Positions 1-7,094 of a stretch of DNA of 9,022 nt are shown one piece after another. Within the stretch, counting starts at the first letter, position 1. Every line of letters starts with the position of its first letter. Position numbers and translations under genes: made by a program. The stretch lies in the NCBI GenBank assembly GCA_012032975.1, contig JAAUPU010000065.1, positions 1 through 9,022 on the forward strand, read 5' to 3'. The stretch comes from Caldilineaceae bacterium. GTDB lineage: Bacteria > Chloroflexota > Anaerolineae > Caldilineales > Caldilineaceae. A model generated the notes under the pieces. That model searched no databases. It was not told where the DNA came from and saw nothing but the letters and a program-made list of their open reading frames with translations.

Positions 1-1
1 C

Positions 2-683
2 ACGATTGCTATTTCGTTTGTTGATCAAGATGAATTCGTGCCCTTCGAGGAAGGAGTCAAGGCTGGTTATGACAAGTTGCCAGAAGCCATCCAGGCCAAC
101 CAGCGGGTGCCCTTGCCCGCTGCGGCCAGTGCCGATACCTTGACCGTGCGCCGCCCCGACGTGATCCGCAGCGGCTTCTTCCTCGATGCGCGCGGCACCG
201 TTCTGACCAATGAGACCCCGTGGGATGACGGCCTGCCCACCATCGTGCGGATCAAATGACGAAACAGCCTATCGCTGGCCAAACCATGATGACTGGTTCG
301 TGCTGCAAAACCTTGACATCACGGCGCCGGATTCGCCTGAAAAAGCGCAGCGCATCGCTGAGATGCTGGGTGCCACCGACTATCTGATCCTGTCCTCTAC
401 CCGCCAAAGCGCCGTCATGCCGCGCTTGCCGCAGCGCTTTCCGTTGACGGCTGTGCACTATCAGGAACTGTTGTCAGGGCGCGCCTGTTTCTCGCTGGTG
501 CGCCGCTGGGACCGGGGCTATCCGCTGCCGTTCTTGCCCTTTGGCACCGCTTGGGCACAGGAACCCTGGCGCGTCTATGACCACCCTATCGTGCGCATCT
601 ATCGCCGTGACCCCTGCTTTGACGCCGATACTTACGCCACACGCCTGCGTCAGGCGATGACATGGCGCCGGGTCTGGCCCTGA
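2..683 (+). CDS. C-terminal part of a membrane glycosyltransferase-like protein (GT39/YYY type), frameshifted, 5' end outside window
   Basis: This is the 3' end of a gene that enters from the left edge; the stop is TGA at 681-683. The best-recognised part is the soluble tail from about 262. It carries DYLILSSTRQ, then a PRLPQRFPLT segment, and ends with VYDHPIVRIYRR. These resemble the C-terminal extracytoplasmic region of Chloroflexota dolichyl-phosphate-mannose (GT39) or YYY-type multi-spanning membrane proteins, which move sugars from lipid carriers. The membrane part would lie upstream of the window. The reading frame breaks near 254-256: one frame reads NETPWDDGLPTIVRI and then stops at 257-259, while the other continues NDETAYRWPNHDDW. 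Removing one A from the AAA run joins them. The first 200 bases (frame 2) are less convincing and may hide another shift. A trypsin-like (S1C) reading of GTVLTN was considered for this part. The gene abuts the convergent VOC gene with no spacer. Family call moderate; exact substrate unknown. Confidence 0.55.
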
Positions 684-1273
684 TTACGCCTTGCGGTACG
701 GGTTGCGCTGCCCCCGGTCGGCTGACAATGACGGGTGGCGCTGAGTGACCAGCTCTTCGATGGCGTCGGCCAGATGCACCCGGTCGATCGCCTTGTCGCC
801 GCGCGCCACGCGAAGACGGTGCGCGGCCATCAGCACATCGGCATGGCGGCACCCCTGGGGTGGCTCAAAGCGATAGCTGGCGAGTTCGATCCGCAGACCC
901 AACGGGTCACGAAAATAGATCGAGTCCATGAAACCGCGGTCCTTCTCGCCGCTGTGGGAGATGCCCCGCTCATCCAGCCGTTTGGCGGCCTGGGTATAGG
1001 TCGCGCGCGAGACGGTGAAGGCGATGTGGTGCAGGTTGCCGATGCCTTCGGGGTTGGGCGTCGCGTCGATCTTGTAGCTTTCGTTGGTAAAGACCGTGAT
1101 CAGGCGACCGTCACCGGGGTCAAAGTAGAGATGGTTCTGTTCGGGCACATCCAGATTGGGCTGCTCGAAGATGAAGGGCATGCCCAACACCCCCTCCCAA
1201 AAATCAATCGAAGTCTGGCGGTCGGCGCCGATCAGCGTGATGTGATGGACGCCTTGGATCTGAAGTTTTGCAT
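684..1273 (-). CDS. VOC superfamily protein (glyoxalase / extradiol dioxygenase fold)
   Basis: About 196 aa once repaired. It shows the paired beta-alpha-beta-beta-beta modules of the vicinal oxygen chelate superfamily. The first module opens with GVHHITLIG (about residues 8-16) and the second with NLHHIAFTV (80-88). The protein then has FRDPLGLRIELASYR (121-135). His10/11, His82/83 and Glu130 are the likely metal ligands. The C-terminal 60 residues form a charged extension seen in relatives of this subgroup (from memory). I place the start at ATG 1273-1271, because an AGGAG ribosome site lies 7 bases upstream. From that ATG the frame fails after three codons; adding one A to the AAAA run (1266-1269) gives MQKLQIQGVHHIT and joins the main frame. 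Without repair, the frame runs open to 1379 through repeat sequence, which is not plausible protein. It follows the esterase on the same strand, separated by repeat A. Substrate unknown: a lactoylglutathione lyase, dioxygenase or resistance-type role are all possible. Confidence 0.8.
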
Positions 1274-1280
1274 CGAATTT

Positions 1281-1285
1281 CTCCT
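1281..1285 (-). promoter_or_regulatory. Ribosome binding site that fixes the VOC gene start
   Basis: AGGAG on the minus strand, 7 bases before ATG 1273-1271. This placement is ideal and is the main reason for rejecting the longer open frame that begins at 1379. That longer frame would need an initiation codon inside repeat A. Confidence 0.7.
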
Positions 1286-1331
1286 GAAATACGGAGGGCA
1301 AAGCGCCGCTTTGTCCCCGCTGGTTTGGCTT

Positions 1332-1423
1332 AGGCCATTGCTGGAAAATAACGATCCACCAGGTCACACGAAGGTCCACGAAGCACGAAGTCTTGGCCTC
1401 TTCTTCATGGACCTTCGTGGATG
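1332..1423. repeat. Hairpin repeat A (CACGAAG family) between esterase and VOC genes
   Basis: A non-coding element in the gap after the esterase stop. It opens with AGGCCATTGC, two variable bases, GAAAATAAC, one variable base and ATCCAC (1332-1359). The same leader recurs at 8938-8965. Then come three copies of CACGAAG (1367-1373, 1377-1383, 1384-1390). The inverted partner TGGACCTTCGTG (1408-1419) pairs perfectly over 12 bases with CACGAAGGTCCA (1367-1378), leaving a loop of 29. It ends five bases from the esterase stop codon. It could weaken read-through from the esterase into the VOC gene. Its two-copy presence and modular build suggest a small non-autonomous or REP-like element. There is no U tract, so it is not a classical terminator. 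Confidence 0.75.
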
Positions 1424-1427
1424 CTTT

Positions 1428-2102
1428 CTATTTTGGATTCGCCTCACCGTTGGCTAGGCTGGCGACGATGGCGCGGGCGTGGTCGATCTCGTCCTGGTTG
1501 ATGGTGTGGCCCATGTTGGCGTAAATCTGCTCGTTGACGACCGCACCCATGCGACGGAATGTGGCTGTGGTCTCATGCACACGCTCTACCGGAATGTGAA
1601 AATCCACGTCGCTACAGCCGATGAAGACCGGCGTCTCGTCGAGCGAACCGACATCATTGCGCGTCCCGCCTGGCGGACCAATCAGCCCGCCACTAAAGAT
1701 CAGCAGCCCGCCATAGCGTTGCGGATGGCGCGCCGCATATTCAGAGACGAGGCACGCCCCCTGCGAAAAGCCGGCCAACAAAATGCGTTCGTTGGGGATG
1801 CCGGCCCCGTTGATCTTCGCGACGATCTCGCCCACGCGCTGCAATGCCGAGTCCAGCCACGGCTGGTTCTGGGCTGTCGGGGCCAGGAAACTCTGCGGAT
1901 ACCAGGTGTTGTGAACGGCCTGGGGCGCGATATAGGCAAAGTTTGGCTGGGCAAGCTCGTGCCCCAGTTGGAGGATGCTTTCGGCGGTCGCGCCCCGACC
2001 GTGGATCAGGACCATGGCTGCGCGGGCATCTTCCAGTGGTTCGCCCATCGCCAGGATGGGTTGACCTTGGTGCAACGGGTCACTCGGATTCGCATCACCC
2101 AT
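1428..2102 (-). CDS. Alpha/beta hydrolase, phospholipase/carboxylesterase family (Abhydrolase_2)
   Basis: 224 aa, full length for the family and uninterrupted. A soluble esterase expected to hydrolyse carboxylic or thio esters in the cytoplasm; no signal peptide is visible. Near the N-terminus, VLIHGRGA (31-38) supplies the oxyanion-hole region. The nucleophile elbow is GFSQG (111-115), with Ser113 as catalytic serine. Asp167 in SDVDFHIP and His199 in NMGHT complete the triad, in the order and spacing usual for this family. The start ATG at 2102-2100 has AAGGA 8 bases upstream (minus strand). The gene diverges from the TetR regulator across a 173-base control region, a common arrangement for an enzyme and its regulator. 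Control by that TetR is therefore plausible but not shown, since the operators sit nearer the tetR promoter. Physiological substrate unknown. Confidence 0.88.
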   Translation of the reverse strand: MGDANPSDPLHQGQPILAMGEPLEDARAAMVLIHGRGATAESILQLGHELAQPNFAYIAPQAVHNTWYPQSFLAPTAQNQPWLDSALQRVGEIVAKINGAGIPNERILLAGFSQGACLVSEYAARHPQRYGGLLIFSGGLIGPPGGTRNDVGSLDETPVFIGCSDVDFHIPVERVHETTATFRRMGAVVNEQIYANMGHTINQDEIDHARAIVASLANGEANPK

Positions 2103-2175
2103 CGCGCATTTCCTTGGATTCTGGCATCAACATCTCTCTTTTCCTTCCGGTCAAGCGCTCTCCATGTGCCGGATA

Positions 2176-2204
2176 TTGACGGTTGCAGATCGCTTGGGTA
2201 TACT
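2176..2204 (+). promoter_or_regulatory. Sigma-70 type promoter for the TetR gene
   Basis: -35 box TTGACG at 2176-2181 and -10 box TATACT at 2199-2204, separated by exactly 17 bases. Five of six bases match the consensus in each box. The expected transcript start, near 2210-2212, falls inside the first operator, so a bound repressor would block initiation. Confidence 0.75.
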
Positions 2205-2205
2205 A

Positions 2206-2226
2206 AGCGGACCGTAGTCCATTTGG
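2206..2226. promoter_or_regulatory. Putative TetR operator 1
   Basis: AGCGGACCGTAGTCCATTTG and one more base, with an imperfect dyad GGAC...GTCC centred between 2214 and 2215. It overlaps the predicted transcription start. Sixteen of 21 positions are shared with the second site, 34 bases downstream. The repeated dyads just upstream of a TetR gene suggest autorepression. Confidence 0.65.
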
Positions 2227-2239
2227 TGCGTGCTAGTTT

Positions 2240-2260
2240 AGCGGACTATGGTCCGTTTGT
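2240..2260. promoter_or_regulatory. Putative TetR operator 2
   Basis: The core CGGACTATGGTCCG (2242-2255) has perfect 5-base arms, CGGAC and GTCCG. It is flanked on the left by TTTAG and on the right by TTTGT. It lies in the untranslated leader just before the ribosome site of tetR. The shared pattern of the two sites is AGCGGACYRTRGTCCRTTTG. Confidence 0.65.
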
Positions 2261-2263
2261 CAA

Positions 2264-2268
2264 GAGGG
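2264..2268 (+). promoter_or_regulatory. Ribosome binding site of the TetR gene
   Basis: GAGGG, 7 bases before ATG 2276-2278. It supports starting the regulator at this ATG ([11 protein letters not shown]), although that frame closes at 2339-2341 unless one base is corrected. Confidence 0.55.
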
Positions 2269-2275
2269 AAACTCT

Positions 2276-2935
2276 ATGTCGTTGGAAAACCCCATTTTGG
2301 AAACGTTTTGCCCTGCAGGATGTGAGCATCGGCGCGGCTGAAACACCGAAGCGGGCTGATGCGGTTGCCAACAGAGCGTTGATCCTGGCCACGGCGCAGC
2401 GTCTCTTTGCCGAGCAGGGCATCGCCAAGGTGACCATGTCCGCGATTGCCAGCGAGGCGGCCATCGGCAAAGGCACCCTCTATCGCGCCGTGGCCAACAA
2501 AGGCGAATTGTGCCTAGCCTTGATGGACGAGGATCTGCGTGCGTTTCAAGAACAGACCTTCGCCCTGCTCGAAGCGATGCGCGCAGAGCCACCGCTTCTC
2601 CTGTTGACGACTTTTGTGGACAGCCTGATCCGCTTTTTGGATCGCCACGCAGCGTTGATGTGCGAGGCGCAGGCGCATGGCGTGTTGCAAGATCGCCGGA
2701 GATCAACCAGACTTCGCTCCACGATTGGTTTCACATGACCATTTCGCTGATCCTGCGCAAGGTGCAAACAGCCGGCGATCTGAGCGCCGACGCCGACATC
2801 GGCTATCTGGCCGATGCGATTCTGGCGCCGCTCAACCCCAAACTCTTCGACCACCAGCGCCGCGTCCGGGGCTATGAACTGGATGAGATCAGCCGGAATC
2901 TGTGTAACTTTCTGCTGAACGGTCTGGCCGGCTGA
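2276..2935 (+). CDS. TetR/AcrR family transcriptional repressor (two apparent frameshifts)
   Basis: About 219 aa when repaired, normal for TetR proteins. The N-terminal DNA-binding domain is clear: [17 protein letters not shown] is helix 1. The helix-turn-helix follows in [19 protein letters not shown] (about 2430-2486), then the NKGEL signature. The C-terminal ligand domain runs to [12 protein letters not shown] and a TGA at 2933-2935. The start ATG 2276 follows a good GAGGG site. Its frame ([16 protein letters not shown]...) ends at 2339-2341, while the HTH frame continues as ETPKRADAV. One extra base between 2279 and 2340 explains this; the exact base is unclear. A second break lies at the CC of 2696-2697: adding one C turns the terminal nonsense into [18 protein letters not shown], which continues in the other frame. 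A GTG start at about 2319 within the HTH frame is an alternative. Two dyad operators and a strong promoter just upstream point to autoregulation. Inducer unknown. Confidence 0.82.
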
Positions 2936-2976
2936 CCGCCTGGGGATTGTGATTGTAACTGGAGGGAGAGTTGACG

Positions 2977-3853
2977 ATGCACGAGAGCACCATCTTTGAG
3001 GCCCATGACAACTATGTGTTGGCGATGGCTTTTAGCTGCAGACGGCAAAAGGCTCGTCTCCGGCAGCATGGACAGCAGCATCAAGCTCTGGTCCACAGCA
3101 GATTGGTCGCACGTGGCCACCTTTGCCGGTCACACCCACAGCGTCAACAGCCTGGCGCTTTCGCCGGACGAGAAGCTGCTGGCCAGTTCGTCCAGCGACC
3201 AGACCTTGCGGCTCTGGTCGTTTCCAGAGGGGCGATTGCTCCACACCCTGCAGGACCGCAAACAGACCGTTGTCGGCGTCACCTTTTCGCCCGACGGCGA
3301 GTGGATTGCTGCCGCATCGTACGGTGGCCGCGTCGCCGTCTGGACACGGGCGGGCGAGCCGGTGGTCGGCATTCGCGCGACCAAGAAGAACCTGACCGCG
3401 GTCGCGATCATGCCGGACGGTGCGACCCTGGCCACCTCTGGCTTGGGCGATGAGATCAGCTTGTGGGCGCTGCCGTCGGGCGAGCCGGTCGGCGTGTTGA
3501 CGGGCCACAAGATCGCGGTCGGGACGCTGCTGTTGGTCGACGATGGCCGCACGCTGGTTTCGCTGGGCTACGAGCAGACGGTCAAGTTTTGGGATGTGAA
3601 CACCTGGACTGAAACGCGTTCATGTCCGGCGGAAGGAGAGAAGGTGCGCGGTCTGCTCTTCTCGCGCGATGGAACCCTCGCCGCGTTGAGCATGGAGAGC
3701 CGGGTCGAATTGCGCAACGTGGCCGACTGGGCCATCGTCGCCGAATTGCCCGTTTCGACCAAAGTGATCAGCAGCATGGCCATCTCCGCCGACGGTCAAC
3801 GGCTGGCCATCGGCGGCGCGGATCGCAAGATTCGCATTTGGGAGTTGGCATAA
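2977..3853 (+). CDS. Seven-blade WD40 repeat beta-propeller protein (one apparent frameshift)
   Basis: 291 aa after repair, made almost entirely of seven WD40 blades. The blades end at about residues 38 (SSIKLW), 80 (QTLRLW), 122 (GRVAVW), 163 (DEISLW), 205 (QTVKFW), 246 (SRVELR) and 288 (RKIRIW). The spacing of 41-42 residues is exactly what a closed propeller needs. No signal peptide, kinase or other domain is attached, so it probably acts as a cytoplasmic binding scaffold; partner unknown. The start ATG 2977 has GGAG 8 bases upstream; TTG 2971 is a weaker alternative. After AMAFS the frame breaks: TTTAGCTGCAGAC holds one base too many at about 3037. Dropping it gives MAFSADGKRLVSGSMD, a canonical blade. 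Without repair, a gene caller would start near 2996 with a nonsense N-terminus. The gene begins 41 bases after tetR on the same strand, so co-transcription is likely. Confidence 0.88.
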
Positions 3854-3866
3854 GTCAAAGGCAGTT

Positions 3867-3895
3867 TTGACAGCCAATCTTGCGCTGTTTAAGAT
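3867..3895 (+). promoter_or_regulatory. Sigma-70 promoter for htpG
   Basis: TTGACA at 3867-3872 and TAAGAT at 3890-3895 with a 17-base spacer. The -35 box matches consensus fully and the -10 box at five of six positions. Transcription would start near 3902, giving a leader of about 83 bases. No CIRCE-type inverted repeat (TTAGCACTC-N9-GAGTGCTAA) is present in the 131-base gap. A short dyad, AGGTC-G-GACCT (3924-3934), lies in the leader and is of unclear meaning. Confidence 0.7.
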
Positions 3896-3984
3896 AGGCT
3901 GAAAGAAGTTCGGTCTGTTCTCCAGGTCGGACCTTTTGACAAACAGGTACAGGATTTTCGACAACCTCAGGTGGAGAAAGTGTA

Positions 3985-5924
3985 ATGGCAAAGAAGAAGA
4001 CCCAATCCCCGGAAGCTCCAGAGTCGCTGGAGTATCGCACCGAAGTCAAGCAGTTGCTGGATATCTTGGCGCATTCGCTCTACACGGACCGCGAGATATT
4101 TCTGCGCGAATTGATCTCGAACGCATCGGATGCGCTCAATCGCATCCAGTTTGAGATGCTCACCAACCAGGATGTGCGCGACGCCGATGCCGAGTTGGCG
4201 ATTAGCCTTTGCGTGGATGAAGAGGCCAAGACGATCACGATCGCGGACAGCGGCATCGGCATGAACCGAGACGAGATGGTGGCCAACCTGGGCACGATTG
4301 CCCATTCTGGCGCCAAGACCTTTCTGCAAAATGCCGGCGAAGGCCAGAGCGCGCTGGAGGAGATCATCGGTCAATTCGGCGTCGGTTTCTATTCGGTCTT
4401 CATGGTCGCCGCCGAAGTGAGCGTGACCTCGCGCTCCTATCGACCCCACGACCAGGCGTGGGTCTGGACATCGCAGGGCGACAGCCGCTTTACCCTGGCG
4501 CCGGCAGAAAAAGAAGATCGCGGCACCACCATCGTCATCCAGCTCAAGGAGGACGCCCAGGAATTTGCCAGTGATTGGCGGCTGCGGCAGATCATCAAGA
4601 AGCACTCCGACTATGTTTCTTTCCCCGTCTATCTGATCGAGAGTGACAAAGAGGGCGAGGGCGAAAACGAGGGGGAGGAGACGAAACCCGAGGCAGTCAA
4701 TCGCCAAAGCGCGCTCTGGCGGCAGACGCCTTCGGAGGTGAGCGACGAGGAGTACAACGACTTCTACAAGCAGTTGACGCTGGATATGGAAGATCCCTTC
4801 TTGCGCATTCACCTGGTGACCGATGCGCCGGTGCAGATGCGCAGCGTGTTGTATGTTCCGGCCAAGCGAGAACGGGGCAGTTTGCACATCCGCCCGGACC
4901 ACGGTTTGCGGCTCTACTCGCGCAAGATCCTGATCCAGGAGCACAACAAAGATCTGCTGCCCCAGCATTTTCGCTTTGTGGACGGCGTGGTCGATTCCGA
5001 AGACCTGCCGCTCAATGTCTCGCGCGAGATGGTGCAGAGCAACCCGGTGATGCGCCAGATGCAGCGGGCGCTTGCCGGCCGGCTCGTGCGCGAACTCAAG
5101 TCGCTGGCAGAGAACGAGCCAGAAAATATCGCAGCTTCTGGGAGGAGTTTGGCGCGTTCATCAAGGAAGGTGTGGCCAACGATTTCGGCGGACAGGATGC
5201 GTTGGCGAGCTGCTTCGCTTCCATTCGACCAAGACCCAAGGCGACGAGCTGGTCTCGTTGGCTGCCTATGTCGAACGCATGGGCGAAGGTCAGGAGCAGA
5301 TCTACTACGTGTTGGGCGAGGATCTGAAATCGGTGGCGCGCAGCCCCCACCTGGATTACTTCCGCGCCCACGACCTGGAGGTGCTCTATCTGGTCGATCC
5401 CATCGACGGCTTTATGACCACCATGTTGCGCGAGTATGCGGAGAAGCCACTGCAAAATGTGGACGACGCCGGTCTGGAATTGCCCGAAAGCGCGGATTCC
5501 AAAGAGGCTGACGAAAAAGCCTGCGGTCGAGCAGGATGCCTTCGACCATCTCGTGGCCCGCTTTGTCAGCGTGCTGGGCGAACGGGTGCGCGGGGTGCAG
5601 GAGTCCAGGCAGCTGGTCAACAGCCCATGCCGTCTGGTTTCGCCGCAGGACAGCTTTGACCGCGACCTGCAGCGCATCCGCCGGCTGACCGAGGAAGATT
5701 ACGAGACGCCCAAGAAGCTGCTCGAACTCAATCGCCGCCACCCCATGCTGGTCAACCTCTCCAACTTGCTGGAATCCACGCCCGATGATCCGCTGATCGA
5801 CGCGACGGTGGAGCAGTTGTTCGACAACGCGCTGCTGCTGGAGGGTCTGCACGCCAACCCGGCCGGCATGGTGGATCGCATCCAGACGCTCATGGAAGCC
5901 GCGGTGGCCGCGCGCAGCAGTTAG
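3985..5924 (+). CDS. htpG: HtpG, bacterial Hsp90 molecular chaperone (three apparent frameshifts)
   Basis: ATP-dependent cytosolic chaperone that works as a dimer on folding clients. Repaired length is about 646 aa, close to the usual 620-640. The N-terminal GHKL ATPase domain is intact. [10 protein letters not shown] (42-51) holds catalytic Glu42 and Mg-binding Asn46; DSGIGM (88-93) binds adenine; [11 protein letters not shown] and [11 protein letters not shown] form the lid and glycine loop. The middle domain has [17 protein letters not shown]. The C-terminal dimerisation part ends with [16 protein letters not shown]. Three one-base shifts break the second half. The first is a lost A in AAAA at 5123-5126 (giving [16 protein letters not shown]). 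The second is a lost base near 5205-5210 (giving [14 protein letters not shown]). The third is an extra A in AAAAA at 5514-5518 (giving [14 protein letters not shown]). Coding sequence is clean on both sides of each. The start ATG has GGTGGAG ending 8 bases upstream. Uncorrected, the gene would be called as a 508-aa truncated protein. Confidence 0.95.
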
Positions 5925-5937
5925 ATGAGGTTTCTCA

Positions 5938-6006
5938 ATTTTTGCCACGAATTACTCGAATGGGGCAGCAGAAATTCGTGTCATTCGTGAAATTCGTGGC
6001 AAAAAT
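5938..6006. repeat. Hairpin repeat C (ATTCGTG family) after htpG
   Basis: A perfect 16-base inverted repeat, ATTTTTGCCACGAATT (5938-5953) against AATTCGTGGCAAAAAT (5991-6006). An inner pairing of CGAATG (5957-5962) with CATTCG (5982-5987) lengthens the stem. The right half contains three ATTCGTG units at 5974, 5983 and 5992, a 9-base period. It starts 13 bases after the htpG stop. The 3' arm ends in A rather than U on both strands, so it is not a standard intrinsic terminator, though it could still protect the mRNA end. Its design, short tandem TTCGTG units folded into a hairpin, recalls repeats A and B, but the leader sequence is different. Confidence 0.75.
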
Positions 6007-6112
6007 GATCTCCAATTGTTGACAGTTTTGAATTCCCCACATCGCAAATTGGTAGTTCCAGACTCACGCCGCCAAAGGAGCAAAAACTTCGGCAACCCAA
6101 CGATTCGACCAC

Positions 6113-7003
6113 ATGAAGGGGCTTTTCGGCCTGTTGCCGACGCCCTACACCGAAGACCTGGAGATCCACACCAAAGACCTGCGCGCGGTGGCCAACTTCT
6201 GCTGCGAGAGCAAGCAGCATGGCATCGTCTGGCCCGTCATGGTCGGCGAGTTTTACTTTCTGGGCGAAGAGGAGCGCATCCGCAACCTGGATGCCGTGCT
6301 AGAGGAGATCAACGGACGGCTTCCGCTGATGTTTGGCTGCTCTGGGGTGTCGTTGCCCCAGGTGCTGCTTTTCGCCCGCGCAGCCCAGCGCGCCGGCGCC
6401 GACGCCATTATCGCGATGGCCCCGGCGCGTACCGATGCCAACACCGCCATGGAGATGTTCCGGCGCATGGCAGACCACTTCGATGGACCCATCGTCCTGC
6501 AGAACGCGGGCATGTATGCGCCCCTGACCGGTGAACAGATTGCCAAGCTGCTGGACGAAGTGCCCCAGATCGAATATATCAAAGAAGAGCGTCCGCCCGG
6601 CCCCAAGCATATCGGCGAGGTATACGATCAGGTGGGCGACCGGGTCAAGACCATCTTCGGCGGCGCGGCCGGCAAGTTCATGCTGGACGAGTTCAGCCGG
6701 GGCGCCAATGGCTGTATGCCTGCCTGCGAACTGGCCGATCTGCTGACCAAGGTGACCGAATTGTGGTGGGATGGGCAACAAGAAGCGGCGCGCGATCTGC
6801 ACCGCCGTCTGCTACCGCTGATCAACCTGGAGACCCACCCCTTCATGCGCTACATCCTCAAGCGCCGCGGCGTCTTCTCCAATACCATCGAGCGCGCGCC
6901 GGCCGGCGTCAACGCGCTCAACGCTGCCGACAAACGAGAGATCTCGATCCTGCTCAAGGCCATTGAAAAGGATGTGGAATTCTACCCGTTTGGGCCGGAG
7001 TAG
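6113..7003 (+). CDS. DapA/NanA superfamily lyase (dihydrodipicolinate synthase-like), probably not a true DapA
   Basis: 296 aa, full length for the class I aldolase TIM barrel of the DHDPS/N-acetylneuraminate lyase superfamily. These enzymes add or remove pyruvate, or dehydrate sugar acids, through a Schiff base. GLLPTPYTEDLEI (6-18) is the typical first strand. EYIKEE (154-159) holds Lys157, the expected Schiff-base lysine. FGGAAGKFMLDEFSRGANG (182-200) covers the later barrel strands. The GTTGE motif of DapA is replaced by VMVGE (42-46). The position of the usual catalytic Tyr in LYN-P reads LQN (Gln130). This argues for a sugar-acid dehydratase/aldolase subgroup rather than lysine biosynthesis. 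The chosen start is ATG 6113. However, the only good ribosome site, AAAGGAG (6074-6080), lies 32 bases upstream, and the frame between (KTSATQRFDH) is open without a start codon. The true start may therefore be about 10 codons earlier and masked by an altered base. Confidence 0.85.
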   Translation: MKGLFGLLPTPYTEDLEIHTKDLRAVANFCCESKQHGIVWPVMVGEFYFLGEEERIRNLDAVLEEINGRLPLMFGCSGVSLPQVLLFARAAQRAGADAIIAMAPARTDANTAMEMFRRMADHFDGPIVLQNAGMYAPLTGEQIAKLLDEVPQIEYIKEERPPGPKHIGEVYDQVGDRVKTIFGGAAGKFMLDEFSRGANGCMPACELADLLTKVTELWWDGQQEAARDLHRRLLPLINLETHPFMRYILKRRGVFSNTIERAPAGVNALNAADKREISILLKAIEKDVEFYPFGPE

Positions 7004-7043
7004 GTCGCGGGTGCATGGCGCTGAAAAGATGACAAGTTCGGAG

Positions 7044-7083
7044 ACAAAGAGGGGAAGGCTGGCGCCAGCCTTCCCCTCTTTGT
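7044..7083. terminator. Bidirectional terminator, 40-bp perfect palindrome
   Basis: The two 20-base arms are perfectly self-complementary around GGCGCC at 7061-7066; the left arm begins ACAAAGAGGGGAAGG. It sits between the 3' ends of the convergent lyase and glycosyltransferase genes. On each strand the stem ends CCCCTCTTTGT, so a partial U tract follows the GC-rich stem in both directions. The next bases are not U-rich, so efficiency is uncertain. Confidence 0.75.
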
Positions 7084-7094
7084 TGGCGCTGAGG

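Noticed and set aside
1367..1390. Three CACGAAG units as a CRISPR array
   Set aside because: Units are 7 bases with almost no spacers and lie inside a hairpin; nothing like 24-40 base repeats with unique spacers, and no cas genes nearby.
735..1457. Plus-strand open frame of 240 codons
   Set aside because: Antisense shadow of the VOC gene and repeat A; high-GC codon bias produces such frames.
2130..2160. Minus-strand TTGACC with GTTGAT as an esterase promoter
   Set aside because: The -10 box matches consensus at only three of six bases; too weak to annotate.
1479..2738. Long plus-strand open frame of 419 codons
   Set aside because: Only the part from about 2320 is real (TetR HTH and ligand domain). 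The first 270 codons run antisense to the esterase and have no protein character.
3967..4968. Minus-strand open frame of 333 codons
   Set aside because: Antisense to the conserved htpG ATPase and middle domains; no family features.
5438..5924. Separate small gene encoding an HtpG C-terminal domain
   Set aside because: No ribosome site and direct continuity with the upstream HtpG reading after one base is removed at 5514-5518; part of the same gene.
6019..6050. TTGACA as -35 box for the lyase gene
   Set aside because: No acceptable -10 box at 16-18 bases spacing (TCGCAA at 17).
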